This document shows positions 8,146 through 16,042 of a stretch of 27,946 nucleotides of DNA, piece by piece (within the stretch, counting starts at the first letter, position 1; each line of letters starts with the position of its first letter). The position numbers and the translations under genes were made by a program. The stretch spans positions 1 through 27,946 of the forward strand of contig NZ_JAHHTD010000017.1 of NCBI RefSeq assembly GCF_020024835.1. The letters run 5' to 3'. This DNA comes from Campylobacter sp. Its GTDB lineage: Bacteria; Campylobacterota; Campylobacteria; Campylobacterales; Campylobacteraceae. Under the pieces are notes generated by a model. It was not told the DNA's origin, did no database searches, and worked only from the letters and a program-made list of their open reading frames with translations.

Positions 8146-10065
8146 TTACATCACAAAAATAGTTGGCACTATAGTTGGATATTTTTTTATTTTTCTAAAT
8201 ATATGCTTTCGTAAAACTTGTCTAATTTGCGCTTCTAAAATTCTTGGATTATCTAATATATCATCTTTGACATTTGGAAAGAATTGACTTAATACATCAC
8301 TCATTTCTTTAGAAAAAGCTCCATCTTGTTTATCGGCTACAAGACCATAGCTAAATACTCTTGGTTTATTTATTAAGGTTTTGCTTGCTTTATCTAGTTG
8401 AGCAATAATTACAACTATACCACTATCGGCTAATTTTTGTCTATCTATTACTACATCATCAGCAATTTGCTTGTTGATTTGATTATCTACAAAGACTTTT
8501 CCTGTTTTAATTGTTTTAATACGTTTAATGTATTTATTGCAAATTTCAACTTGATCTCCATCGCTCATTAAATAAATATTTCTTTCAGGTAATCCGCATT
8601 TCATTGCAGTTTCTTTGTGTTTAGTTATGTGATTATACTCTCCATGAACTGGTAGAAAAAATTTAGGTTTAATTAAATTTAACATAAGTTTTTGCTCTTC
8701 TATGCTAGCGTGGCCGCTTACGTGAATTTCACTAAATTCTTGATACGCTACTTTTGCACCTGCTTTTAAAAGGAAGTCAAGCACAGCAGAGACATTTGCT
8801 TCATTTCCTGGTATAGCTTTAGCTGAAATTATAATTTGATCACTTGGTTTAATTTTTATAAATTTATGTTCATCAGTAGCCATTCTATAAAGGGCACTCA
8901 TAGTTTCACCTTGACTTCCTGTAGTTACTATAAGAATTTCATTGTCATTATATTTGCCAACTTCATCAGCATCGATAAAAATATTGCGTTCAAGTTTGAT
9001 ATATCCAAGTTCCATTGTAGTATATAAATTTCTTTCCATAGATCTACCTATAACACAAACTTTTCTACCATATTTTAAACCATAAGTGATTGCTTGATAT
9101 ACACGATGTATATTTGAACTAAAAGTACTCATAATTACTCTACCCTTAGTTTTTGAGAAAATTTGATCAAACGTAGGTCCTACAGAGCTTTCGCTTTTTG
9201 TATATCCTTCTTTATAAGAGTTTGTGCTATCGCTTAATAAACACAAAACCCCTTCTTCGCCATAATGTGCCAATCTACTTAAATCGCTTGGATATCCATC
9301 AATTGGTGTTTGATCTATTTTAAAATCTCCTGTATGTATGATAACACCCGCTTTAGTTTTTATAGCTAATGCTGAAGCATCTATGATAGAATGAGTGATA
9401 TGTATCCATTCTATATCAAATTCCCCTATTTCATAAATTTGTCTTTTAGTTACAGGTCTAAACCATTTACGCTCAGCTTTTAATCCGTGCTCTTCAAATT
9501 TATTTGAAATCATTCCTAGTGCTAATGGAGTAGCGTAGATTGGAAATTGAAATTCTTTGAAAAAGTAAGGCACAGCACCTATGTGATCTTCGTGTGCGTG
9601 TGTTATGATGATAGCTCTGATTTTATTTTTAATTCTTCTTATATAGTCAAAATCAGGTATGATAATATCTACACCGTGCATACTCCCATCAGGAAAACTC
9701 ATTCCTATATCTACTACAATTGCATCATTGTTTGTTTCAAAAATTGTTATATTGCCACCGATTTCACCAAGACCACCTAGTGGAGTAATTTTTATTTTAT
9801 GTTCGCTTGAGTTGTTGTATTTAGATGGATAAAGTCTCAATTTATGCATTAGTCTATTAGCTTCTATGCTTTTTGCAAGTTCAATTTGCCAATCTTCATT
9901 ACCATTTAATTTAGAAGGTAAATTTCTATTTTTCTTTTTTTTCTTTTTTCCTTCTATATTTGCGGTATTTTCTGATTGATTAGAATTATTTTTTTCTAAA
10001 TTTTTATTTTTGAATTTACTAAATTTTCTTGTTTTTTGTTCTTGAGTTTTGTTTTCTTCGTTCAT
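8146..10065 (-). CDS. rnj: Ribonuclease J
   Basis: RNase J is a metallo-beta-lactamase/beta-CASP ribonuclease with endo- and 5'-3' exonuclease activity, central to mRNA decay in epsilonproteobacteria. The zinc motif THAHEDHIGA (His-x-His-x-Asp-His, residues 156-161) is intact. IHTGDFKID, SDSTNSYKEG and the C-terminal VHGEYNHITKH and HVSGHAS follow in the expected order. The 639 residues exceed the roughly 555 of Bacillus RNase J because of a charged, low-complexity N-terminal tail of about 85 residues, including the run GKKKKKKNR at 39-47. Helicobacter RNase J also has such an extension. The start (AAGGAT, 4 nt, ATG) lies inside the end of ksgA, giving a 47-nt overlap. Confidence 0.93.
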   Translation of the reverse strand: MNEENKTQEQKTRKFSKFKNKNLEKNNSNQSENTANIEGKKKKKKNRNLPSKLNGNEDWQIELAKSIEANRLMHKLRLYPSKYNNSSEHKIKITPLGGLGEIGGNITIFETNNDAIVVDIGMSFPDGSMHGVDIIIPDFDYIRRIKNKIRAIIITHAHEDHIGAVPYFFKEFQFPIYATPLALGMISNKFEEHGLKAERKWFRPVTKRQIYEIGEFDIEWIHITHSIIDASALAIKTKAGVIIHTGDFKIDQTPIDGYPSDLSRLAHYGEEGVLCLLSDSTNSYKEGYTKSESSVGPTFDQIFSKTKGRVIMSTFSSNIHRVYQAITYGLKYGRKVCVIGRSMERNLYTTMELGYIKLERNIFIDADEVGKYNDNEILIVTTGSQGETMSALYRMATDEHKFIKIKPSDQIIISAKAIPGNEANVSAVLDFLLKAGAKVAYQEFSEIHVSGHASIEEQKLMLNLIKPKFFLPVHGEYNHITKHKETAMKCGLPERNIYLMSDGDQVEICNKYIKRIKTIKTGKVFVDNQINKQIADDVVIDRQKLADSGIVVIIAQLDKASKTLINKPRVFSYGLVADKQDGAFSKEMSDVLSQFFPNVKDDILDNPRILEAQIRQVLRKHIFRKIKKYPTIVPTIFVM

Positions 10066-10852
10066 AATTATCCTTTAAATAATAAAAAATTTTAAGGTAT
10101 AGATCAACGCTTATTTCGTGAGCCCTTGAAGAAGGTATGATATCTAATTCTTTAAAGATCTTCAAAAGTTTATCTTTTTTATCTTTTAAATTTGATATAA
10201 GTTGTTTTCTTGGATTTTGAAAACAATCTCTAAGAAATATTTTAAAACTTTCTAAATCTTGAATTTTCTGCTTATAATTTGCTATTTTTTCAAGTTTTAT
10301 AACAGCTGAAGTAACTTTTGGTGGCGGATTAAAGCTTTCTGGTTTGATCTCAAACAACAAAGCTTTTTTACAAATAAGCTCACAAAGGACACTTAATGCC
10401 GAAAAATTACTTTCTTTGAAAGTAGCACAAAATTTTTGCGCTACCTCTTTTTGAACCATTACAACAAGCCCTAGACATTTTTCATCTTCTAAGGCTTTTA
10501 AAATTAAATTTGTAGCAATATAATAAGGTAAATTCGCTATTAAAAAATATTCTTTTTCACTTAAATTTCCATTTTTAAATGCTACATTAGCATCTTGATG
10601 AATAAGCTCAAAAATTCCACCTTCAATCTCATTTTGAAATTTTTTATTCAAAATAGGAATTAAATCTTTATCAATCTCATAAGCTCTAACTTTAACTTGA
10701 GGTATTGATAAAAGTTCTTGCGTTAAATCACCTAAGCCAGGCCCAATTTCAACAATATTTTTTGCATCTTTGGGTATGGCTTGAGTGATTTTTACTATAA
10801 TATTTTTATCACATAAAAAATTTTGTCCAAAATACTTTTTTGCTTTAATCAT
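10019..10852 (-). CDS. ksgA: 16S rRNA dimethyladenosine transferase KsgA
   Basis: KsgA dimethylates two adjacent adenines in the 3' helix of 16S rRNA using S-adenosylmethionine, late in 30S maturation. Visible motifs are KKYFGQNFLCD at the start, the SAM-binding VEIGPGLGDLT, and the catalytic IANLPYYIAT. The C-terminal helical domain has PESFNPPPKVTSAVIKLE. The length of 277 residues is normal. The last 15 residues (ERRKQNSRTKNKKI and neighbours) are charged and are encoded in DNA that also encodes the start of RNase J. It is the first gene of the leftward ksgA-rnj-rluB operon. Confidence 0.95.
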   Translation of the reverse strand: MIKAKKYFGQNFLCDKNIIVKITQAIPKDAKNIVEIGPGLGDLTQELLSIPQVKVRAYEIDKDLIPILNKKFQNEIEGGIFELIHQDANVAFKNGNLSEKEYFLIANLPYYIATNLILKALEDEKCLGLVVMVQKEVAQKFCATFKESNFSALSVLCELICKKALLFEIKPESFNPPPKVTSAVIKLEKIANYKQKIQDLESFKIFLRDCFQNPRKQLISNLKDKKDKLLKIFKELDIIPSSRAHEISVDLYLKIFYYLKDNYERRKQNSRTKNKKI

Positions 10853-10853
10853 C

Positions 10854-10866
10854 AGGTATTCTACCT
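10854..10866 (-). promoter_or_regulatory. Small hairpin over the ksgA ribosome-binding site
   Basis: AGGTA-TTC-TACCT on the plus strand is a perfect 5-bp inverted repeat with a 3-nt loop. On the ksgA mRNA, the only Shine-Dalgarno-like sequence (AGGTA) pairs with a TACCT just before the ATG. This could damp ksgA translation; it is short and may be chance. Confidence 0.3.
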
Positions 10867-10877
10867 AAAATTGATTA

Positions 10878-10883
10878 ATTATA
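10878..10883 (-). promoter_or_regulatory. -10 box of ksgA-rnj-rluB
   Basis: A perfect TATAAT lies on the minus strand 25 nt upstream of the ksgA start, in the 85-nt region shared with the divergent nucleosidase-like gene. A weaker TAAAAT at 10908-10913 on the plus strand may serve that gene. Confidence 0.5.
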
Positions 10884-10937
10884 GTATTATTTTAAGCCCT
10901 AATTAGATAAAATTTGATTTATTTTTAAAGGTTGTTT

Positions 10938-11474
10938 TTGAAAAATCTTATAGTGTGTGCTGGTGGAAGTGAAAATTTTGAATTTGCAAAAAATATTGGC
11001 ATTGGCATAGTGAATTCTGCGTTTAATTTAGGAAAAATTTTAAGTCATCAAAAGACTAATAAATTAATTTTTATTGGAACTTGCGGAATTTATCAAGATG
11101 GAAATATTTTTGATATTTATGAGAGTGCAAGTGCTTGCAATATAGAATATGCATCTTTTTTTGAAACTTTTTATACTCCTATAGAAAATAAAATAAATTT
11201 AAATGTTTCATATGAAACTACTATCGTAAATTCTTCTAATTACATATGTAAAGATAAAAATATAGCTAAAAGGTATGCTCAATTAGGAATTAAGATAGAA
11301 AATATGGAAGCTTATTCTGTGTTAGCTTGTGCAAAAAATTTTGGTATAGATGCTATTTGTTATTTGTGTGCAACAAATTTTTGTGATGAAAATGCTCATA
11401 AATATTTTGTTAAAAATCACCTTAGAGCAAAAGAAAAATTAGTATCTTTTTTAAAAGATAAAAGATTAATATAG
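10938..11474 (+). CDS. Short nucleoside phosphorylase/nucleosidase-superfamily protein
   Basis: A 179-residue protein with the look of the PNP/MTAN nucleosidase superfamily: LIVCAGGSENFEFA at the N-terminus, LIFIGTCGIYQDGN (compare the family's IGTAG-), and IENMEAYSVLACAKNFG, which matches the ME-A pattern contacting the ribose. YLCATNFCDEN occupies the place of the catalytic Ser/Thr-Asp but lacks the usual aspartate spacing. It is about 50 residues shorter than MTAN, so it may be a minimal or altered member; substrate unknown. The TTG at 10938 is chosen because AAAGG (10927-10931) is 6 nt away; the TTG at 10932 abuts it. It resembles C. jejuni Cj1712 in position, upstream of rlmN. Confidence 0.6.
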   Translation: MKNLIVCAGGSENFEFAKNIGIGIVNSAFNLGKILSHQKTNKLIFIGTCGIYQDGNIFDIYESASACNIEYASFFETFYTPIENKINLNVSYETTIVNSSNYICKDKNIAKRYAQLGIKIENMEAYSVLACAKNFGIDAICYLCATNFCDENAHKYFVKNHLRAKEKLVSFLKDKRLI

Positions 11475-11482
11475 GAAAAAAT

Positions 11483-12553
11483 TTGGAAAATTTACAAAAT
11501 ATTTTAGATTTTACTAAAGAAGAATTAGAAGATTTATTTCAACCTAAATTTAGAGCTAAACAAATTTTTGAATGGATATATAAAAAATATGCCGATGAAT
11601 TTTTACAAATGTCTTCTTTATCTAAAGAATTTCGTTTATATTTGCAAGAAAAATTTCATTTTTCACCTTTAAAATGTATAAAAGATGAAAAAAGCAAAGA
11701 TGGTAGTATAAAATATCTTTTTGAGCTTTTAGATGGGTATAAGATTGAAGCTGTTTTATTGCCTATGAAAGAAGAAGTAGTTGATGAAAGTGGTAAGATT
11801 GTTAAACATAAAAAATACACGATTTGTGTATCATCTCAAGTTGGGTGTAAAAGTGGATGTAGTTTTTGTCTTACTGCTAAGGGTGGTTTGAAAAGAAATT
11901 TGAGTGCTGGTGAGATTGTAGGACAAATTTTATGGATTAAAAAACATAACAATATACCCTATGAAAGACGTGTTAATGTAGTTTATATGGGTATGGGCGA
12001 GCCATTAGATAATCTTAAAAATGTTTCAAAAGCTATAAAAATTTTAGCAGATAATGACGCCTTAGCTATTAGTCCTAGAAGACAAACTATAAGCACAAGT
12101 GGATTGGCTAAGCAAATTAAAGAATTGGGTGAGATGAATTTAGGGGTATTGCTAGCTATTTCTCTTCACGCTGTTGATGATGAGCTTAGAAATGAATTGA
12201 TGCCGATAAATAAAGCTTATAATATAGCAAGTATTATGGAAGCTGTAAGAAATTTTCCTATAAATCAGCGTAAAAGAGTTATGTTTGAATATCTTTTAAT
12301 AGATGGAATCAATGATAAAATCGAGTATGCAAAAGAACTTGTTAAGCTTTTAAATGGCATTAAGGCTAAAGTAAATTTGATACTTTTTAATCCTCATAAT
12401 GGTAGTTTGTATAAAAGACCAAGTGTCGAAAATGCTGTTAAATTTCAAGATTATTTAAGCGCTAAAGGCGTAACTTGCACTATAAGAGAAAGCAAAGGAC
12501 TTGATATTTCAGCAGCTTGTGGTCAATTAAAAGAAAGACAGAGTGCAAAATGA
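11483..12553 (+). CDS. rlmN: Dual-specificity rRNA/tRNA adenine C2 methyltransferase RlmN
   Basis: RlmN is a radical-SAM enzyme that methylates C2 of A2503 in 23S rRNA and A37 of some tRNAs. The iron-sulfur motif C-x3-C-x2-C is Cys122, Cys126 and Cys129 (GCKSGCSFC). Cys346 near the C-terminus (ISAACGQL) corresponds to the cysteine that forms the methyl-transfer adduct. MGMGEPLDN and SLHAVDDELRNELMPIN are also diagnostic. The length of 356 residues is normal. Translation starts at TTG 11483 with AGGA 6 nt upstream, giving MENLQNIL. It lies 8 nt after the nucleosidase-like gene, and its stop overlaps the ATG of a 32-codon gene. Confidence 0.95.
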   Translation: MENLQNILDFTKEELEDLFQPKFRAKQIFEWIYKKYADEFLQMSSLSKEFRLYLQEKFHFSPLKCIKDEKSKDGSIKYLFELLDGYKIEAVLLPMKEEVVDESGKIVKHKKYTICVSSQVGCKSGCSFCLTAKGGLKRNLSAGEIVGQILWIKKHNNIPYERRVNVVYMGMGEPLDNLKNVSKAIKILADNDALAISPRRQTISTSGLAKQIKELGEMNLGVLLAISLHAVDDELRNELMPINKAYNIASIMEAVRNFPINQRKRVMFEYLLIDGINDKIEYAKELVKLLNGIKAKVNLILFNPHNGSLYKRPSVENAVKFQDYLSAKGVTCTIRESKGLDISAACGQLKERQSAK

Positions 12554-12648
12554 CTTTTTTAGATATTATTCAAATTATATTTATAAGTATAGTTGTTATA
12601 ATTGGACTTGGTGGGATTATTTATGTATTAAAAAATGAAGCTAAGTAA
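12550..12648 (+). CDS. 32-residue single-pass membrane peptide coupled to rlmN
   Basis: An intact 32-codon reading frame starts at an ATGA overlap with the rlmN stop and ends TAA at 12648. The peptide runs from MTFLDIIQ through a continuous hydrophobic stretch of about 20 residues (FISIVVIIGLGGIIYV) to a charged tail KNEAK, so it is a typical one-helix membrane protein. The overlap means translation is probably coupled to rlmN. C. jejuni has a tiny annotated gene (Cj1714) at the same place after rlmN as I remember it, supporting a real gene. Function unknown. The stop directly abuts the convergent glycosyltransferase stop. Confidence 0.65.
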   Translation: MTFLDIIQIIFISIVVIIGLGGIIYVLKNEAK

Positions 12649-13716
12649 TCAATTTATATATTTTTGTAATTTATTAATTATATCAGATATAATTTTGCCC
12701 ACATCATTGTATGATAATTCATTATGTTTTTTATCAATAAAAACATAGTCTTTATTGTATGTTGGCCAATATATGCTATCTTTTTTAGAGTATAAGCCAA
12801 TGCTAGGAATTTTAATATTGCTTGCGATATGAATAGGTCCAGTGCTAGGGCTGATAATACATTTTGATTGAGAGATGAGTTCTGCTAAATTTAAAATATC
12901 ATTGTTGTTTTTAAAAATATGAATTTGCGATATAAGTTTTGTATTGTATTGCTTAATATTTCTTATGAAAATATCATGAATATCATCATAAGTTGGAATA
13001 ACAATATCTATATCCGGATATAAACTTTTTATTTTTTCCATTAAAATAAAGAATGAAGTCGGGTTTAATGTAAAATTTGTGCTAATACTAAAAGGATTTA
13101 TAACGATAAAATTTTTTATATTATTGCTTTGGAGATAATTTTGAATAATATTTTTATTTTCATATGAAGTTTTTATAGTGGTATCAAAATTTATTTTTTT
13201 AAGGCATTTATCAAATTTCTTAGAATCTATTTTGCTAGCATAATATAGCATTCTATCCCTATCACTTTTATTTTTAAAAAATCTCTTTGTTATGCTTGTA
13301 AAGATAATTTTACATTTACGAGAAAATACGCTTATAAATTTAGATCTTACAATAATGCATTTTGCATTTGTTTTTATAAGAAGTTTTATTAAAAAAGATT
13401 TTCCGTGAAATGATATTAAATAATCTAGTGGATATTTGTTTATTTGCTTTATCATACTCTCATCAATTTTATCAATAAGTTCTATGTGATCAATAAAATC
13501 AAAATTTTTTAAAATATTTTCAGTATTTTTTCTGCAAAAAACAATTGTATTTGCTTGATAAATATGTTTAATGGCATATAGCATATCTAAACTAACAACC
13601 ATATTTCCAATATTATGAGGACAAAAATATCCTATGTAAAGTTTATACTCCCCCACCCTCATTTTATTTAGATTTTTGTCTTGATTTATTAAGCTATAGT
13701 TGGTCTTTTTAGTCAT
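12649..13716 (-). CDS. Glycosyltransferase family 9 (heptosyltransferase-like)
   Basis: A 355-residue protein with two Rossmann halves of the GT-B fold. The N-terminal half has KLYIGYFCPHNIGNMVVS, in the place of the family's nucleotide-sugar loop (GDxxM), and the C-terminal half has CIISPSTGPIHIASN followed by IPSIGLYSKKD, the GT9 donor-binding signature. It probably adds a sugar to lipooligosaccharide or another surface glycan at the inner face of the membrane; donor and acceptor are unknown. AAGGA is 7 nt before this ATG. A second in-frame ATG at 13662 lacks a site but would place the fold nearer the N-terminus. GGGTGGGGG lies at codons 20-23. It sits 2 nt downstream of the pseudouridine synthase and ends against the membrane peptide with no terminator space. 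Confidence 0.75.
   Translation of the reverse strand: MTKKTNYSLINQDKNLNKMRVGEYKLYIGYFCPHNIGNMVVSLDMLYAIKHIYQANTIVFCRKNTENILKNFDFIDHIELIDKIDESMIKQINKYPLDYLISFHGKSFLIKLLIKTNAKCIIVRSKFISVFSRKCKIIFTSITKRFFKNKSDRDRMLYYASKIDSKKFDKCLKKINFDTTIKTSYENKNIIQNYLQSNNIKNFIVINPFSISTNFTLNPTSFFILMEKIKSLYPDIDIVIPTYDDIHDIFIRNIKQYNTKLISQIHIFKNNNDILNLAELISQSKCIISPSTGPIHIASNIKIPSIGLYSKKDSIYWPTYNKDYVFIDKKHNELSYNDVGKIISDIINKLQKYIN
13650..13658 (-). repeat. Interrupted G tract near the 5' end of the glycosyltransferase
   Basis: The coding strand reads GGGTGGGGG in a genome where four consecutive G is rare. G tracts near the 5' ends of glycosyltransferase genes are common phase-variation sites in Campylobacter. Here a single T splits a would-be run of nine, so the frame should be stable. 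Confidence 0.45.
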
Positions 13717-13718
13717 TT

Positions 13719-14624
13719 TTAATTCCTTGTGCTTTGTAAAAAATCATCTTTTATATTTTTTTTAGATTGTATCAAAAAATGCTGATTTTTATATGTAAAT
13801 TCTAAGCTAAAAGAGTGTAAAAGCAATCTTTTAGCTCCTGTAATTTTAATTCTTTCTTCTTTACTAATTTTATCGTCTAATATTTGTTCTATTTGAAATT
13901 TTTCTAAACCATATAAGGGATCGCCTAAAATTTTATGTTTCATATGAAACAAATGCAATCTTATTTGATGTTGTCTTCCTGTAAGAGGCTTTGCTAAAAC
14001 TAAGCTAGCATTTAAATTTTCAAAGAATTCTAAGGTTTGAAAATCTGTTATAGCTTCTTTTCCATTTGCACAAATTTGCATTCTAGTCTTTATCATATCA
14101 TAATTTTTAGATAAGCTTATGCTTTCATTTACCTTAAATGTTCTTTCTGTTTTTCCCTCTACTAAAGCAAGATAATATTTTTGTATAAGTTTTTTTTCAA
14201 ACATAGCCTTAAGTTCAATTTGTGCTTGTTTATTTTTTGCAATAAGCAAAAGTCCGCTTGTTTCTTTATCGAGTCTATGAGCTACACAAGCTTTTTCTCC
14301 CCATAAATGCCAAATTTCATCACAAAGACTATATTTGCAATTTCTCCCATTTGGATGAGTTAGAACTCCACTTGGTTTTTCTACTACAGCAAAATCTTTA
14401 TTTTCATAAATTATTTCTAAGCCTTTAGGGTTGTTTTCATATACAATTAATTCTATTATTCCCTCTAAAAATTTATTTTTTTCTTTTACTAAATTTCCAT
14501 TGCAAAAAAGTCGTTTTTTATCAATAAGTTTTTGCGCTTCTTGCATAGAAATTTTTAACTCATCTATAAGTAGTCTAAATGCCTTTTTTCCATTGCTTGA
14601 TAGTTTCTTTTTTATATACGCCAT
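13719..14624 (-). CDS. RluA/RluD-family pseudouridine synthase
   Basis: This RNA pseudouridine synthase has an N-terminal S4-like domain (FRLLIDELKISMQEAQKLIDKKRLF) and a catalytic domain with VEKPSGVLTHPNG and CVAHRLDKETSGLLLIAK. HRLD-x-x-TSG carries the catalytic aspartate of the RluA branch. KPLTGRQHQIRLHL and LGDPLYG complete the family pattern. The 301 residues are typical of RluC/RluD enzymes; the target uridine cannot be assigned by eye. It appears to be the counterpart of C. jejuni Cj0022c, divergent from purB as here. A weak AAGAAAG precedes the start. Confidence 0.85.
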   Translation of the reverse strand: MAYIKKKLSSNGKKAFRLLIDELKISMQEAQKLIDKKRLFCNGNLVKEKNKFLEGIIELIVYENNPKGLEIIYENKDFAVVEKPSGVLTHPNGRNCKYSLCDEIWHLWGEKACVAHRLDKETSGLLLIAKNKQAQIELKAMFEKKLIQKYYLALVEGKTERTFKVNESISLSKNYDMIKTRMQICANGKEAITDFQTLEFFENLNASLVLAKPLTGRQHQIRLHLFHMKHKILGDPLYGLEKFQIEQILDDKISKEERIKITGAKRLLLHSFSLEFTYKNQHFLIQSKKNIKDDFLQSTRN

Positions 14625-14644
14625 TTAATAACTTTCTTAGGTAA

Positions 14645-14652
14645 ATTATAAT
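14645..14652. promoter_or_regulatory. Overlapping divergent -10 boxes, pseudouridine synthase and purB
   Basis: ATTATAAT contains TATAAT in both directions: 14647-14652 on the plus strand (toward purB) and 14650-14645 on the minus strand (toward the pseudouridine synthase). The purB start is 51 nt further on. A second candidate for purB, TTTTTTCATAAAAAATTATAT, lies closer to the gene. Confidence 0.4.
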
Positions 14653-14703
14653 AAAATCTAAGCTATTTTTTCATAAAAAATTATATAAAAAAAGGTCTTG
14701 ATA

Positions 14704-16038
14704 ATGGTTGAAAGATATAGTAGAGAAGTTATGGCTAAAAAATGGGATATACAAGCAAAATACGACGCATGGCTTAAGGTAGAATTAGCCGCAGTTAAAG
14801 CATGGAATAAACTAGGTCTTATTAAAAATGAAGATTGTGAAAAAATTATAAAAAATGCTAAATTTGATATTAAAAGAATAGATGAGATAGAAAAAACTAC
14901 AAAACATGATGTAATAGCTTTTTTAACAAGCGTAAGTGAAAGCCTAGGTGAAGAAAGTCGTTTTGTGCATTATGCTATGACAAGCTCTGATTGTATCGAT
15001 ACTGCTGTTGCTTTGCAGATTAAGGATAGTTTAGAATTAATATTACAAGATTTAGATCAAATTTTAAATATCATAAAAACTAGAGCTTATGAGCATAAAA
15101 ATACACTTATGGTAGGTAGAAGTCACGGAATCCACGGAGAACCAATAACTTTTGGATTGGTTTTAGCTATTTGGTATGATTGCCTTATCCACGCAAAAGA
15201 TTTGATTATCCACGCAAAAGATTTGATTAGTTGCGGAAAAATTAGTGGTGCTATGGGTAATTTTGCTCATGCTCCTCTTGAATTTGAAGAGGAAGTGTGT
15301 AAAAATTTAGGTCTTAAAGTAGCTCCTGTATCTAATCAAGTGATTCAAAGAGATCGTTACGCACAAGTGATTTCAGCTTTAGCTATTTTAGCTTCAAGTT
15401 GTGAGCAAATAGCCGTGGCTATTCGCCATTTTCAAAGAACAGAGGTTTATGAAGTAGAAGAATATTTTTCACAAGGACAAAAAGGGAGCTCGGCTATGCC
15501 CCATAAAAGAAATCCTGTTTTAAGCGAAAATATTACAGGACTTTGTAGAATGATAAGAGCATATGTAACTCCTGCTTTAGAAAATGTTGCTTTATGGCAC
15601 GAAAGAGATATATCTCATTCAAGTGTTGAAAGGTTTATATTGCCAGATGCTTTTATAACAACTGATTTTATGCTATCAAGATTATGTGGAGTGATAGAAA
15701 AATTGCTTATATATCCAAAAAATATGATGAAAAATTTAAATTTAACCGGTGGATTGGTATTTTCTCAAAGAGTGTTATTAGAACTTCCTTTTAAAGGCAT
15801 AAGCAGAGAAGAAGCTTATAAAATAGTTCAAAGAAATGCTATGAAAGTATGGAGCGATTTACAAAATGGCAAGCCTGCATTAAATGAAAAAGGTGAAAGT
15901 TTATTTTTGATTGCCTTGCTAAATGATGAAGATCTTAAACAATCTCTAAGTGAAATGGATATTAGAAATTGTTTTAATTATGATTATTACACTAAAAATA
16001 TAGATAAAATTTTTGAAAGAACATTTAATAGGGGTTAA
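14704..16038 (+). CDS. purB: Adenylosuccinate lyase
   Basis: PurB splits SAICAR to AICAR and adenylosuccinate to AMP, both releasing fumarate. Motifs are MVGRSHGIHGEP (active-site histidine), HYAMTSSDCIDTA, and the fumarase-superfamily signature GSSAMPHKRNP with its flexible catalytic loop. RDISHSSVERFILPD follows. At 444 residues it is close to the bacterial type seen in Bacillus. The ATG at 14704 is preferred over the TTG at 14698 because AAAGG is 8 nt rather than 2 nt away. Residues 162-175 are an exact duplicate heptapeptide, IHAKDLI twice, encoded by a perfect 21-bp tandem repeat. nrdA follows after 4 nt. Confidence 0.96.
   Translation: MVERYSREVMAKKWDIQAKYDAWLKVELAAVKAWNKLGLIKNEDCEKIIKNAKFDIKRIDEIEKTTKHDVIAFLTSVSESLGEESRFVHYAMTSSDCIDTAVALQIKDSLELILQDLDQILNIIKTRAYEHKNTLMVGRSHGIHGEPITFGLVLAIWYDCLIHAKDLIIHAKDLISCGKISGAMGNFAHAPLEFEEEVCKNLGLKVAPVSNQVIQRDRYAQVISALAILASSCEQIAVAIRHFQRTEVYEVEEYFSQGQKGSSAMPHKRNPVLSENITGLCRMIRAYVTPALENVALWHERDISHSSVERFILPDAFITTDFMLSRLCGVIEKLLIYPKNMMKNLNLTGGLVFSQRVLLELPFKGISREEAYKIVQRNAMKVWSDLQNGKPALNEKGESLFLIALLNDEDLKQSLSEMDIRNCFNYDYYTKNIDKIFERTFNRG
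15187..15228 (+). repeat. Perfect 21-bp tandem duplication inside purB
   Basis: Two identical 21-nt copies (15187-15207 and 15208-15228, beginning ATCCACGCAAAAG) encode IHAKDLI twice, in frame. They fall in the helix between the FGLVLAIWYD and GKISG segments. Confidence 0.95.
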
Positions 16039-16042
16039 TTAT

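Noticed and set aside
9547..9780. Plus-strand open frame inside the RNase J gene
   Set aside because: It is antisense to the conserved catalytic domain and has no start signals.
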